This document shows, one piece after another, positions 16,043 to 24,509 of a DNA stretch of 64,000 nt; positions within the stretch are counted from its first letter, which is position 1; each line of letters starts with the position of its first letter. The DNA lies in NCBI GenBank assembly GCA_947458545.1, contig CANGYH010000006.1, positions 124,001-188,000 of the forward strand, read 5' to 3'. Under the pieces are notes generated by a model. The model saw nothing but the letters and a program-made list of their open reading frames with translations. It made no database searches and was not told the DNA's origin. Source of the DNA: Cytophagaceae bacterium (GTDB lineage: Bacteria; Bacteroidota; Bacteroidia; Cytophagales; Flexibacteraceae). Position numbers and translations under genes: made by a program.

Positions 16043-17035
16043 ATGCCTTATGCCCGCCTGGCCGGTGTCGGCCACTATGTACCGAGCCGCGTGGTAACCA
16101 ACCACGAGCTGGCCACCTACATGGATACCTCTGATGCCTGGATTCAAGAGCGCACGGGCATCAGAGAGCGTCGCTGGTATGCCCAAGGGCAAGATACCGT
16201 GGCTGGTATGGGCACCGCTGCCGCCCGCCAAGCCCTAGAGCGTGCCGGGCTGCAGCCGGCAGACGTGGACTTTATCGTCTTCTGTACCATTACGCCAGAC
16301 TATTACTTTCCAGGTGGGGGGGTGCTGCTAGGCAGAGACCTGGGCCTTGTGGGCGTGGGGGCGCTAGACATCCGCAACCAGTGCTCGGCATTTGTCTATG
16401 GCCTCTCCGTGGCCGACCAGTACGTCCGCTCGGGCATGTACAAGTGTGTGCTGGTGGTAGGCTCAGAGATACAAAGCTCGCTGCTAGACCTATCTGACCG
16501 GGGCCGGAGCGTGTCGGTCATCTTCGGAGACGGGGCCGGGGCGGCCGTTGTAACGGCGTCTGACAGGCCCGGTATCCTATCTACGCACCTGCACGCCGAC
16601 GGCCGCTATGCCGAGGAGCTCTACGTGCGCGAGCCCAGCAGCAGCGGCGGCCACCGCCGCTACGTAGAGATGCAGGGCGACGAAGGCACCTGGGCCCACA
16701 TGAATGGCAACGCCGTCTTTAAGCATGCCGTGCAGCAGTTTCCGGCAGCCGTGCGCGAGGCCCTGGCAGCCAACGGCAAAACCGTCGAAGAGCTAGACTT
16801 GCTGGTGCCGCACCAGGCCAACCTGCGCATCAGCCAATACATTGCCCAAGAGCTGGGCCTGCCGGCGGCCAAGGTCGTCTCTAACATAGAGCATTATGGC
16901 AACACGACGGCGGCCTCAATACCCATCGCCCTCTCTGAGGCGTGGGAGCAGGGCCGGGTGCACGAGGGTGACCTGATTTGCCTGGCGGCCTTTGGCTCGG
17001 GCTTTACCTGGGGCTCGGCCCTGCTGTACTGGTAG
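16043..17035 (+). CDS. fabH: 3-oxoacyl-ACP synthase III
   Basis: Initiates fatty acid synthesis by condensing an acyl-CoA with malonyl-ACP. 330 residues with the complete triad: Cys114 (DIRNQCSAFVYG), His257 (VPHQANLRI) and Asn287 (EHYGNTTAASIPIAL), plus the GDGAGAAVV and C-terminal FGSGFTWGSALL motifs. The ATG at 16043 gives the canonical start (MPYARLAGVGHYVPSRVVTN) and follows a clear -7 element; upstream in-frame ATG at 15950 lies before that promoter. It is not in the usual plsX-fabH-fabD cluster. Confidence 0.94.
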   Translation: MPYARLAGVGHYVPSRVVTNHELATYMDTSDAWIQERTGIRERRWYAQGQDTVAGMGTAAARQALERAGLQPADVDFIVFCTITPDYYFPGGGVLLGRDLGLVGVGALDIRNQCSAFVYGLSVADQYVRSGMYKCVLVVGSEIQSSLLDLSDRGRSVSVIFGDGAGAAVVTASDRPGILSTHLHADGRYAEELYVREPSSSGGHRRYVEMQGDEGTWAHMNGNAVFKHAVQQFPAAVREALAANGKTVEELDLLVPHQANLRISQYIAQELGLPAAKVVSNIEHYGNTTAASIPIALSEAWEQGRVHEGDLICLAAFGSGFTWGSALLYW

Positions 17036-17074
17036 GTACACCTTGCGCCTGCCACACCCTTAACCTATAATAAC

Positions 17075-17106
17075 TTGCAGCCGAGGCCTGCCCGGGCCTT
17101 ACTTTG
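17075..17106 (+). promoter_or_regulatory. Promoter of the DUF4476 gene
   Basis: TTG at 17075-17077 and TTACTTTG at 17099-17106, separated by 21 bases. This is the best -33/-7 pair seen in the window, 50 bases before the ATG. Confidence 0.5.
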
Positions 17107-17156
17107 CCCGGGTGCGGCCCTAGAGGCGTTGCACCTGCCCTCAACTAAACTTGCCT

Positions 17157-17990
17157 ATGACAACCCTCCGATACTTGTTGATGGCCTGCCTGCTGCTGCC
17201 AGGCCTGGCCCTGGCCCAAACCACCGCCACACCGCCCGAAGGCCACCACCTGACCGTTTTCAGCGAGGATGGAGACCGCTTCTTTTTGGTGCTGGATGGA
17301 GAGCGCATCAACAAAGAGCCCAACCACCGGGTAGAGCGCTACGGCCTGCGCCGTGGCTGGTACAAGGCCCGCATCATCTTTGACAACGAGAAGCTGACCG
17401 ACATCAACCAAAACGTGCAGCTAGAGGGCGTAGACCCCGGCTACAACGAGGTGGTCTATGCCATCAAAAAGCGCACGCGCAGGGGCAAGACTACCTACGC
17501 CTTGGCCGTTAGCGGCTTCCGGGGTATGAACGAAGGCGCCCCCAAGGGCGTAACCCTAGAGGATGAAACCCCGCCTGCCCCCGCCCCCGGCCTGCCAGAC
17601 CCCCGGCCCATCCCCGGGCTGGACGATGCCCCCAAGCCGGTGCGAGACGAGCAGCCAAACGTAGATCCCAAGCCGCGCCCCGCCCCCAAAGGCCAGCCAT
17701 GCCGCCCCGAGCCCGCCATCGAGGCATACATGACGGCCATTGGCGCCGAGGCCTTCCGCGAGGATAAACTGAACGTGGCCAAACAAATCTTGGCAGGCCA
17801 TTGCTTCACTACGGCGCAGATTCAGCGCATGGCCCCCTTGTTTGCCTTTGAAGACGACCGCCTGGCCTTTGTGAAGGCAGCCTACCCCGCCGTGGCAGAC
17901 CCTGCCAACTATTTCAGGCTCAACAGCGTCTTTTCTTTTAGCAGCAACAAACAGGCGCTTAGCAGTTTCATCCAAAGCCAGCGGCGCTAG
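17157..17990 (+). CDS. Secreted DUF4476 protein
   Basis: 277 residues with an N-terminal signal peptide (LRYLLMACLLLPGLALAQ). The middle has a beta-rich segment (residues about 30-115) and a long Pro-rich linker (about 135-185). The C-terminus is a DUF4476 helical domain: MTAIGAEAFREDKLNVAKQIL, FTTAQIQRMAPLFAFEDDRLAFVKAAYP and VADPANYFRLNSVFSFSSNK. DUF4476 proteins are common in Bacteroidota and their function is unknown. The ATG at 17157 is preferred to a TTG two codons earlier. A bidirectional terminator follows. Confidence 0.83.
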   Translation: MTTLRYLLMACLLLPGLALAQTTATPPEGHHLTVFSEDGDRFFLVLDGERINKEPNHRVERYGLRRGWYKARIIFDNEKLTDINQNVQLEGVDPGYNEVVYAIKKRTRRGKTTYALAVSGFRGMNEGAPKGVTLEDETPPAPAPGLPDPRPIPGLDDAPKPVRDEQPNVDPKPRPAPKGQPCRPEPAIEAYMTAIGAEAFREDKLNVAKQILAGHCFTTAQIQRMAPLFAFEDDRLAFVKAAYPAVADPANYFRLNSVFSFSSNKQALSSFIQSQRR

Positions 17991-18010
17991 CCTTAGGGCC
18001 AGCAGCTATA

Positions 18011-18048
18011 AACAAGAAAGCCCGGCACGTATGCCGGGCTTTCTTGTT
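18011..18048. terminator. Bidirectional intrinsic terminator
   Basis: Perfect 17-bp stem, 18011-18027 / 18032-18048, core AAAGCCCGGCA, loop of four. It serves the convergent DUF4476 and small secreted protein genes. Confidence 0.88.
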
Positions 18049-18065
18049 TATGGGATTGTCAGGCC

Positions 18066-18437
18066 TTAGCGGACTTCAAAAGTCTCTACCGCTACCTGGC
18101 CGCCGCGGCTAAGCTCTAGCTGGTAGGTGCCAGGTGCCAGCGCAGCCAGGTTAAAGGGCTGCAAGGCGCGGTCTTCTGCAATGCGGAGCACCATCAGCTC
18201 GGCACCATGCGCATCCAGAATGCGGGCTTTGACGGGCGCCGCCTCTTGCTTGATGATGGCCACCTTCAGGCTATGGGGTGCGGCCGCGTTGCGGTAGGTC
18301 TGGTACACAAAAGCCGTCAGCCCATGGGCGTTGGGCTGGGCGCTTGGCTTGGCCGCGCCAGAGGCAGGGCCTGCCTGGGCAATGGGGGCGGCCAGGGCGG
18401 TAAGGGCAAAGAGGGCAGAGGCGAGCAGCGTTTTCAT
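18066..18437 (-). CDS. Small secreted protein of unknown function
   Basis: 123 residues with a clear signal peptide (MKTLLASALFALTALAAPIAQAGPA), then an Ala/Pro-rich spacer and a beta-strand-rich C-terminal part (LKVAIIKQEAAPVKARILDAHGAELMVLRI, NLAALAPGTYQLELSRGGQVAVETFEVR). The end resembles the short beta-sandwich tails of Bacteroidota secreted proteins, but is not a convincing T9SS signal. The ATG at 18437 is chosen because it starts the signal peptide; the frame stays open upstream. No function can be assigned. Confidence 0.65.
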   Translation of the reverse strand: MKTLLASALFALTALAAPIAQAGPASGAAKPSAQPNAHGLTAFVYQTYRNAAAPHSLKVAIIKQEAAPVKARILDAHGAELMVLRIAEDRALQPFNLAALAPGTYQLELSRGGQVAVETFEVR

Positions 18438-18569
18438 AGGGTTGTGTTTGGGTTTGTTTTGATACAATACTACCCAAAAGCCCAGCGGGCCGCTATTGCC
18501 AAGCCGGCCTGCTGCCCAACCCCGCGGGTGAACGGTAGGCACCAACGGGTTGAGTGGCAGCCCGCAAGG

Positions 18570-18986
18570 CTACCGCCGGTTGCGCTCCATCCAGCTCTGC
18601 AAGATGATGCTGGCCGACACTTTGTCGTACAGGGCCTTGTTTTGCCGGGCCGTTTTGGTAAGGCCTGCCTGGCGGATGGCGGCCGTAGCCATGCGGGTGG
18701 TGTAGCGCTCGTCTTCGGGCTCTACGCGCAGGGCGGGGTAGGCATTCCGCAGCCGGTTGATGAGCTGCTGGGCCTGGGTATGCAGGGCACCAGGCTCGCC
18801 CTTCTCGTTGACGGGCAACCCGACAATTACGGCCTCTACCGCCTCTTTTGCCAGGTAGGCCTGTAGCCAGGCCCAAAGGCCTTTGGTCTCTACCGTCTCT
18901 AGCGGCGAGGCTATGATCTGCAACGGATCTGTGGCGGCCACGCCGGTGCGTTTCTGGCCCAGGTCAATAGCAACAAGGCGAGGCAC
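18570..18986 (-). CDS. ruvX: RuvX/YqgF-type Holliday junction resolvase-like nuclease
   Basis: 138-residue RNase H-fold protein implicated in pre-16S rRNA 5'-end processing and proposed as a Holliday junction resolvase. Motifs: VAIDLGQKRTGVAATDP (first acidic residue Asp8), AVIVGLPVNEKGEPG, VEPEDERYTTRMA and the C-terminal NKALYDKVSASIILQSWM (last acidic residue). Length and order are typical. The ATG at 18986 fits the family start. Confidence 0.9.
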   Translation of the reverse strand: MPRLVAIDLGQKRTGVAATDPLQIIASPLETVETKGLWAWLQAYLAKEAVEAVIVGLPVNEKGEPGALHTQAQQLINRLRNAYPALRVEPEDERYTTRMATAAIRQAGLTKTARQNKALYDKVSASIILQSWMERNRR

Positions 18987-19088
18987 GGTCTTATTTAATT
19001 AAAAATTAAGAATGAAGAATTAAAAATTACTGTGGGCCGCACGCCTAAAGTAATGGGGTGGGGGTGCAAGGCTTCTCTTTAATAAAGC

Positions 19089-19121
19089 AACGTGCCACCC
19101 CTGGGGTAGGGGTGGCACGTT
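19089..19121. terminator. Intrinsic terminator
   Basis: Perfect 14-bp stem AACGTGCCACCCCT (19089-19102) / AGGGGTGGCACGTT (19108-19121), loop GGGGT. It lies 24 bases past the end of the minus-strand T9SS-secreted protein gene, which it most likely terminates. Confidence 0.75.
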
Positions 19122-19145
19122 TTGAAGGCAGGCTGTTGGGTGGGC

Positions 19146-21005
19146 CTAGCGCGTAAGCACGATTTTGGTCCGCAGGCCTTCTGCTTGCAACGTATAGATG
19201 CCGGGGGCAACGTCAGACAGGTCTAACTGCTCGGCCAGGGCCAGGGTGCGGATGACCTTGCCAGACACGTCTAGCAGTTGGGCGGTGCGGCCTACCGATT
19301 GGGCAGGCAGGCCAGCCAGGCTGATGCGGCCTGTGCTGGGGTTGGGTAGCGCACGCACCTGCAACGCAGCCACGGCGGGGCGGGCGGCCACCAAAGAGCC
19401 AATGGAGAGTGTAAAGGCATCAATGGCCATGTTGTCGCCATCGGCACCGCCGGCTACGAAGGCCAGCCGCAGGTTGTCTTGCCCGCGGAAGCGTGTCATG
19501 TTGATGAACTCAGCGGCCCACTCGGCCTCGTTAGAGCCCAGCGCGTTGTTGCTGTTGCGGAAGAGGGTCTTCAGCAAGCGGTAGGTCAGCCCGCCGTCGG
19601 TAGAGACGCGCACCTGGATAGAATCTGCCCGGGCCAAAAAGTTGCCCGTACGCATGTAGCTCACCGTTAGCACCAGGCTGTCGTTGGGGTAGGCCGCCAG
19701 GTTGATGATGGGCGACGTTGCCTGAGACAGTGCCCCGTTGGTAGCGCTGTTGTACGAGGGGAAAACCAGCGCCCCGTCGCCGTCAATGGCAGACAGCGTC
19801 GGGCCGCTAGATGCGCCCAAAGGGATGTCTGGCCCGAAAACCAACCACGCACCGGTGCCGCGCAGGGTGGTCACCGTCCAGGGGGCGGGCAGGGTGTCTG
19901 GGCTGGCAAAGTTTTCTGTATAAGGCAGTGTGGCAACGGCCTGTCCGCTCACAAAGGTGGCGCGGGCGGTGTCGTTGCCGGCCAGGTCAGCACCTTCGCG
20001 CGGGTAGCGGGCCAGGGCCAGCACACGATAGGTGCCGCTGGCCTGCAGGTTGGCCGTGGCGGTAAACACCAGCGTGCCGCTATCGCCAACGGCCAGGGCA
20101 GGGCTAAACACAAAGGTTTGCGCGGGCCACGCCACCCCGTTGATGTTGTAGCTGCCCACCACCGTATCTACGGCAGCGCCGCCAACGTTGCGCACCAGCA
20201 CGCGGATGGGCTCTGTGGCAGACAGTTGCCCGCCGTTGTTGGCAGGCACCAAGATGCGCCGTGCGGCAATGTCTCGCAGCGGGGCAGCGCCGGGGGCGTA
20301 GGTAAACTGGAGGCCACTAGCAGGCGCTATGCCCGTAGCAAACCGTACATTGTCTAGAGCGCTTACCATGCGCGTGGTGGTAGCCCAACTGGTGGTGCTG
20401 GCGCGGCCGTTAAAGTCTCCGATGGTGCCGCGTAGGCCCACCTGCGCGCCAATAGGTGCGGTGGTGGTGGTGGTCACGTCTCCGTAATGGATGCGGATGG
20501 TATTGGTACCCTCTTGCAGGCGGATCTGGAAGTTGATGGAGATGGTCCCCATCAGCCCATAAAGGGCGTATTCTACCCATTGCACCACCAGCTCGCGGTT
20601 GGGGGCTGTGCCTAGGGTAGAGTAGGTAAGGCTAGAGGTGGCCTGGCCGAGCAGGTCCATATTGAAGCCTGCGATGGTGTTGACGTTAAAGGCCGAAGAC
20701 AACGCCCGGCCATTGCCCTGAAACAAGGCCGCGCCCACCTCAGCCGATGCGGTGTCGCCCATTACGATGTAACCGTTGGAGCTGGCCGAAAAGGTTGTGT
20801 ATGCCGTACCGTTAAAGGTAAAGGTGAAGCCAATGGGCAGGCCGTCGAACGTCTCGTCGTCGTTGGCGGCGGTGCCCAGCTCTGTGCCTGCGGTAATTTC
20901 CGAATAAGGCGCCTGTTGTTGGGCAAAGGAGTAGTTGATAACCTGGGCCATGCCTAAGCTTGGCAGGGCCAGGGCAGCGAGGCAGAAAAGTAAAAGTTTG
21001 CGCAT
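19146..21005 (-). CDS. Secreted choice-of-anchor-type protein with T9SS type A sorting domain
   Basis: 619 residues. Signal peptide MRKLLLFCLAALALPSLGMAQ. Residues about 21-220 form a beta-rich domain starting VINYSFAQQQAPYSEITAG with FDGLPIGFTFTFNGTAYTTFSASSNGYIVMG, common in Bacteroidota surface proteins. A CARDB-like segment (residues about 240-340: LVRNVGGAAVDTVVGSYNINGV) and a choice-of-anchor J-like domain (YTENFASPDTLPAPWTV ... NLRLAFVAGGADGDNMAIDAFTLS) follow. The last 75 residues (ALPNPSTGRISL ... LSDVAPGIYTLQAEG) are a T9SS type A signal, so the protein is exported across the outer membrane. The ligand is unknown. Confidence 0.85.
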   Translation of the reverse strand: MRKLLLFCLAALALPSLGMAQVINYSFAQQQAPYSEITAGTELGTAANDDETFDGLPIGFTFTFNGTAYTTFSASSNGYIVMGDTASAEVGAALFQGNGRALSSAFNVNTIAGFNMDLLGQATSSLTYSTLGTAPNRELVVQWVEYALYGLMGTISINFQIRLQEGTNTIRIHYGDVTTTTTAPIGAQVGLRGTIGDFNGRASTTSWATTTRMVSALDNVRFATGIAPASGLQFTYAPGAAPLRDIAARRILVPANNGGQLSATEPIRVLVRNVGGAAVDTVVGSYNINGVAWPAQTFVFSPALAVGDSGTLVFTATANLQASGTYRVLALARYPREGADLAGNDTARATFVSGQAVATLPYTENFASPDTLPAPWTVTTLRGTGAWLVFGPDIPLGASSGPTLSAIDGDGALVFPSYNSATNGALSQATSPIINLAAYPNDSLVLTVSYMRTGNFLARADSIQVRVSTDGGLTYRLLKTLFRNSNNALGSNEAEWAAEFINMTRFRGQDNLRLAFVAGGADGDNMAIDAFTLSIGSLVAARPAVAALQVRALPNPSTGRISLAGLPAQSVGRTAQLLDVSGKVIRTLALAEQLDLSDVAPGIYTLQAEGLRTKIVLTR

Positions 21006-21170
21006 GGTTAGAGCAGTTTGGGAGGTTTGGAAAACGGAGCAGGACGCGCCGCAGGCATGAGCCCTTACGTGCGCAACTGCAATTTAGGTGCAAGTTGGGG
21101 CATTGTTTCTGATTTTTAGGAGAAACGGTGCAGGCAGAGGCCCCGCTGGCCCCGCTCGGTTTGGGGGTTG

Positions 21171-21178
21171 CATCTTTG
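21171..21178 (+). promoter_or_regulatory. -7-like element (CATCTTTG) of upp
   Basis: It ends six bases before the upp ATG at 21185, suggesting a very short leader. Confidence 0.35.
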
Positions 21179-21184
21179 CAACCT

Positions 21185-21835
21185 ATGGCCCTCACCGTAC
21201 TGACCCGCCAACCGTCTGCGGCATCGCCCTTGCTGGCGGCCTTGCGAGACAAAAGCCTGAACACCGACCCAGACCGTTTCCGCGCCAATCTGCGGCGCCT
21301 GGGCATGATGACGGCCTACGAGATCAGCAAGACCCTGGCCTACCAGGCCCAGCAGGTAGAGACACCCCTGGGCACCGCAGATGCCCACACCCTGGCCGCC
21401 CAGCCCGTGCTGGCCTGCCTGATGCGTGCCGCCCTGCCGTTTTACGACGGCTTTCTGGATGTTTTTCCGCAAGCCGAAAGCGCTTTTCTGGGTACCTACC
21501 GGGCTGCCCACAGGCCAGATCATAGCTTTGAGATAGCAACTGATTACCTGGCCTCGCCCAGCCTGGAGGGGCGCGACCTGATCTTGTGCGACCCTATGCT
21601 GGCCACAGGCAAGAGCCTAGTGCTCAACTATCAGGCACTGCTCGAACACGGAACGCCTCGGTCTCTGACGGTGGCCTGCGTGGTAGCCGCAGAGCCTGGC
21701 ATAGAGTATGTGGCCCACAGCCTGCCCCAGGCCAAGATTTTTGCCGTGGCCGTAGATGCCGCCCTCAACGGGCACTTCTACATAGTACCCGGCCTGGGCG
21801 ATGCCGGAGACCTGGCCTTTGGGCCTAAACTTTAA
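21185..21835 (+). CDS. upp: Uracil phosphoribosyltransferase
   Basis: Pyrimidine salvage: uracil + PRPP to UMP, in the cytoplasm. 216 residues. The PRPP-binding loop reads LILCDPMLATGKSLVLNYQALL and the uracil-binding C-terminal motif is GHFYIVPGLGDAGDLAFG, both diagnostic for Upp. FRANLRRLGMMTAYEISKTL is the conserved N-terminal segment. The ATG at 21185 is chosen because it follows a -7 element and matches family length; the open frame upstream overlaps the promoter. A perfect 17-bp terminator follows. Confidence 0.93.
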   Translation: MALTVLTRQPSAASPLLAALRDKSLNTDPDRFRANLRRLGMMTAYEISKTLAYQAQQVETPLGTADAHTLAAQPVLACLMRAALPFYDGFLDVFPQAESAFLGTYRAAHRPDHSFEIATDYLASPSLEGRDLILCDPMLATGKSLVLNYQALLEHGTPRSLTVACVVAAEPGIEYVAHSLPQAKIFAVAVDAALNGHFYIVPGLGDAGDLAFGPKL

Positions 21836-21861
21836 TGGCCTGGCCGTTATCAATCTATTAA

Positions 21862-21907
21862 GAAACACCCCCGGGCTTTCCTAAGCCCGGGGGTGTTTCG
21901 TTTTTTT
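21862..21907 (+). terminator. Strong intrinsic terminator after upp
   Basis: Perfect 17-bp stem 21862-21878 / 21883-21899, core ACACCCCCGGGC, followed by seven T residues at 21901-21907. Confidence 0.92.
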
Positions 21908-21994
21908 GTATAGAGAGAAAAAAGGCCGCACCGATACCCTCCCACATCGGCAAGCCTGGCAGGTGCCCTCTTTTTCAGCAGCACTGTTCGGTTG

Positions 21995-23146
21995 ATGTAC
22001 GCAGCACCGGCCCCCCTGGCCAACAACGATGCCATAGGCGAAGGTCGCCTGGCGCGGCCCAATGCCTTGTTGCTGGCTTTTTTTGGCCTTGCGCTGCTCT
22101 ATGCCTTTTTGCTGGCGCTAGAGCTGCTCACCCGCTCTGTAAGCCTGCTGGCAGGCCAGAGCCTGCAAACAGTGGTGGCGGCCGCCAATGCACCATTGGT
22201 TGGCATATCCATCGGGCTTCTGCTTACGGCCACCGTCCAATCCAGCTCTGCCGTTACGGCCTTGCTGGTGGCGCTGGTATCAGCACAAACGCTGAGCCTG
22301 CAGCAGGCCGTGCCCATTGTGTTGGGGGCCAACATTGGCACCACCTTCACGGCGCTGCTGGTGTCTTTCTCGCACATCAAAAGCAAAAAGGAGTTTCGCA
22401 AAGGGGTGGGCGCGGCCTTGCTGCACAACTTTTTCAACCTCTGGGGGTGCCTGCTTTTTTATCCGCTAGAGCAAGGCTACCACGTATTGAGCCGTGCCAG
22501 CGAGGCTCTTGGCCAGGTGGCGGCACAGTATCTGGGTGTTGGCGCCGGCGCACCGGTGGGCGGGCTTATTACGGCGCTGGTGGGGCCGGTGGCAAGCCGC
22601 CTGGTGGGCCCGGGCAAAAGCGCATGGCTGTGGGCCGTAGTAGCACTGATGATTCTGTTTGGGTGCATCCTGCTGTTCCGCACGGTGCTGCGTATTCTTT
22701 GGGTCAGAGACTACGAGCTGCGGCTCAACCAGACCGTCTTCAGCAAGCCCTGGCGCAGCCTGAGCCTTGGGGCAGGCCTTACGGCCTTTATCCACTCAAG
22801 CACGGTTACTACCACCCTCACTGTGCCCATGGCGGCAGAGGGCGTGGTGAGCATCCGCAAGCTGCTGCCCTACATCATCGGGGCCAATATTGGCACCACC
22901 GTCACGGCGTTGATTGCGGCGCTGGGGCGGCCGGGCCCGGCGCTGGCGCTGGCTTTCTCGCACTTTTTGTTTAACCTGGCCGTAGGCCTGCTGGTGATGT
23001 GGACGCCCTTGCTCTACAATGGCTTGTTGTTGGCCGTGAGGCGCACGGCCATGGTGTTTGCCCGGCAGCGGGTGCTTGCGCTGGCGTATCTGGTGCTGTT
23101 CTTTTTTGCCCTGCCGCTGGTAGTAATCTACCTGAGCGCGCGTTAG
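21995..23146 (+). CDS. Na/Pi cotransporter family protein
   Basis: Inner-membrane sodium-phosphate symporter family (PF02690), 383 residues. Two inverted family repeats are visible: TVQSSSAVTALLVALVSAQTLSLQQAVPIVLGANIGTT and HSSTVTTTLTVPMAAEGVVSIRKLLPYIIGANIGTT, with the QSSS and GANIGTT signatures. Eight or nine hydrophobic segments are present. The cytosolic PhoU-like domain found in some members is absent. The start is the ATG at 21995; the previous codon is TTG. Phosphate transport is inferred from the family. Confidence 0.9.
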   Translation: MYAAPAPLANNDAIGEGRLARPNALLLAFFGLALLYAFLLALELLTRSVSLLAGQSLQTVVAAANAPLVGISIGLLLTATVQSSSAVTALLVALVSAQTLSLQQAVPIVLGANIGTTFTALLVSFSHIKSKKEFRKGVGAALLHNFFNLWGCLLFYPLEQGYHVLSRASEALGQVAAQYLGVGAGAPVGGLITALVGPVASRLVGPGKSAWLWAVVALMILFGCILLFRTVLRILWVRDYELRLNQTVFSKPWRSLSLGAGLTAFIHSSTVTTTLTVPMAAEGVVSIRKLLPYIIGANIGTTVTALIAALGRPGPALALAFSHFLFNLAVGLLVMWTPLLYNGLLLAVRRTAMVFARQRVLALAYLVLFFFALPLVVIYLSAR

Positions 23147-23221
23147 GGCCTGCAGCATTACCAATTTAAGATAGAGTTGTGTAGTTTAGCAGCAGGGAAA
23201 TCCAAACCCTGCCAATACTTT

Positions 23222-23719
23222 ATGTTGCGTTCATACTCCCTCCTGGGCCTGGCTTTGGCCCTCCTGGTGTCTTTCTCTGGCTGCAAGAAAGACGAAGACA
23301 ACCCGTCGCGTCGCGCTATGCTTACGGCTGGCAACGGTACCTGGAAGCTCACCGCAGTTACGGTTAGTCCTGGCCTGCCCATTGGCGGCACTTTGGTGAC
23401 AGACTTCTACTCTCAGATTCCTGACTGCACCAAGGACGACCTCTCCGTCTTCTTGACCGCCAGCTCTAATAACTACCGCGAAGAAGAGGGTGCTACCAAG
23501 TGCAGCCAGAGCAATCCGCAGGTGAGCGCAACCGGCAACTGGACACTCAGCAACGACGAGAAGACGCTGTCTATCACCAGCACCGATGCTGGCTCTACCA
23601 CGCCTTCAACAGAAGAAATCACCATCACAAGCATGTCAGGCTCGCAAATGGTGGGTACCTTCCGTGAAGAGTTTGGTACTGTGACATATACCCTAACCGC
23701 TACCTGGACGAAGCAATAG
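23222..23719 (+). CDS. Lipocalin-like lipoprotein, first tandem copy
   Basis: 165-residue lipoprotein: signal ending LVSFSGCKKDEDN (lipidated Cys21), then a beta-rich domain starting LTAGNGTWKLTAVTVSPGL, typical of Bacteroidota lipocalin-like (DUF5004-type) proteins, with two further cysteines (DCTKDD, TKCSQ). The neighbour at 23934-24431 has the same length and about 60% identical residues by eye. The C-terminal TYTLTATWTKQ and the region after the stop codon are nearly the same, so the two arose by tandem duplication. The function is unknown; such proteins sit at the outer membrane. The ATG at 23222 starts the signal peptide. Confidence 0.83.
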   Translation: MLRSYSLLGLALALLVSFSGCKKDEDNPSRRAMLTAGNGTWKLTAVTVSPGLPIGGTLVTDFYSQIPDCTKDDLSVFLTASSNNYREEEGATKCSQSNPQVSATGNWTLSNDEKTLSITSTDAGSTTPSTEEITITSMSGSQMVGTFREEFGTVTYTLTATWTKQ

Positions 23720-23738
23720 CCTAGCCCGACGCCTAGAA

Positions 23739-23774
23739 AAAGCGCCCACCCCGGTTTGCCGGGGTGGGCGCTTT
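23739..23774. terminator. Terminator of first lipoprotein copy
   Basis: Perfect 16-bp stem AAAGCGCCCACCCCGG (23739-23754) / 23759-23774, loop TTTG. Identical stem and loop recur at 24453-24488. Confidence 0.9.
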
Positions 23775-23933
23775 GCTTTGTTGCCTTTAGCGGATTGTCG
23801 GCGTATGAATGATGATATTAACTATTACCAATAAAAAATTGACTAAAAAAATATTTATAGATAAGGCGTTTGGCAAAAAGAAAGAGCCGCCTTATGTTTG
23901 TTGCGACATTTCAACCAGTCATATCACATAATC

Positions 23934-24431
23934 ATGCGTAAACTCGCTCTACTTAGCCTGCTGGGTATTGGTCTGCTCTCGCTGGGCAGCTGCAAGAAGG
24001 AGGAAGAAGCCGCCCCTACTCGTAAATCACTGCTAACGGCCGGCACCGGTACCTGGAAGCTCACCGCATCTACCATCAGCCCGGGCATCAATGTTGGCGG
24101 CACCACCATCACCGACTTCTACGGACAGATGGATGCCTGCGAAAAGGATGACCTTTTCATCTTCACCTCTGCGTCTGCCAACAACTACAAAGAAGAGGAA
24201 GGCGCTACCAAGTGCGACCCTGCTGATCCTCAGATTGCCGCAACCGGCAACTGGACGATGAGCAGCGACGAGAAGAAACTCTCAATCACCAGCACCGAGA
24301 CAGGTGAGACTGTGTCTGAGACAGAGGAGGTTACCATATCCTCTATGACCAGCACGCAAATGGTAGGCACCTTCACGGAGGAGATTGACGGCATTAACTA
24401 CACACTGACAGCTACTTGGACGAAGCAATAG
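23934..24431 (+). CDS. Lipocalin-like lipoprotein, second tandem copy
   Basis: 165 residues. Lipoprotein signal MRKLALLSLLGIGLLSLGSC (Cys20), then LTAGTGTWKLTASTISPGINVGG and the same order of motifs as the upstream copy (TDFYxQ, CxKDDL, NNYxEEEGATKC, ATGNWT, TQMVGTF, NYTLTATWTKQ). The mature parts are conserved and the signal peptides differ. The 135 bases upstream are AT-rich, unlike the surroundings, and probably hold a separate promoter. The function is unknown. Confidence 0.83.
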   Translation: MRKLALLSLLGIGLLSLGSCKKEEEAAPTRKSLLTAGTGTWKLTASTISPGINVGGTTITDFYGQMDACEKDDLFIFTSASANNYKEEEGATKCDPADPQIAATGNWTMSSDEKKLSITSTETGETVSETEEVTISSMTSTQMVGTFTEEIDGINYTLTATWTKQ

Positions 24432-24452
24432 CCTAGCCCTACGCCTAGAAAA

Positions 24453-24488
24453 AAAGCGCCCACCCCGGTTTGCCGGGGTGGGCGCTTT
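24453..24488. terminator. Terminator of second lipoprotein copy
   Basis: Same 16-bp stem and TTTG loop as the terminator at 23739-23774. The linker from stop codon to stem differs by one substitution and two or three extra A residues. Confidence 0.9.
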
Positions 24489-24509
24489 GCTTTTTGGGGC
24501 CCTACATTG

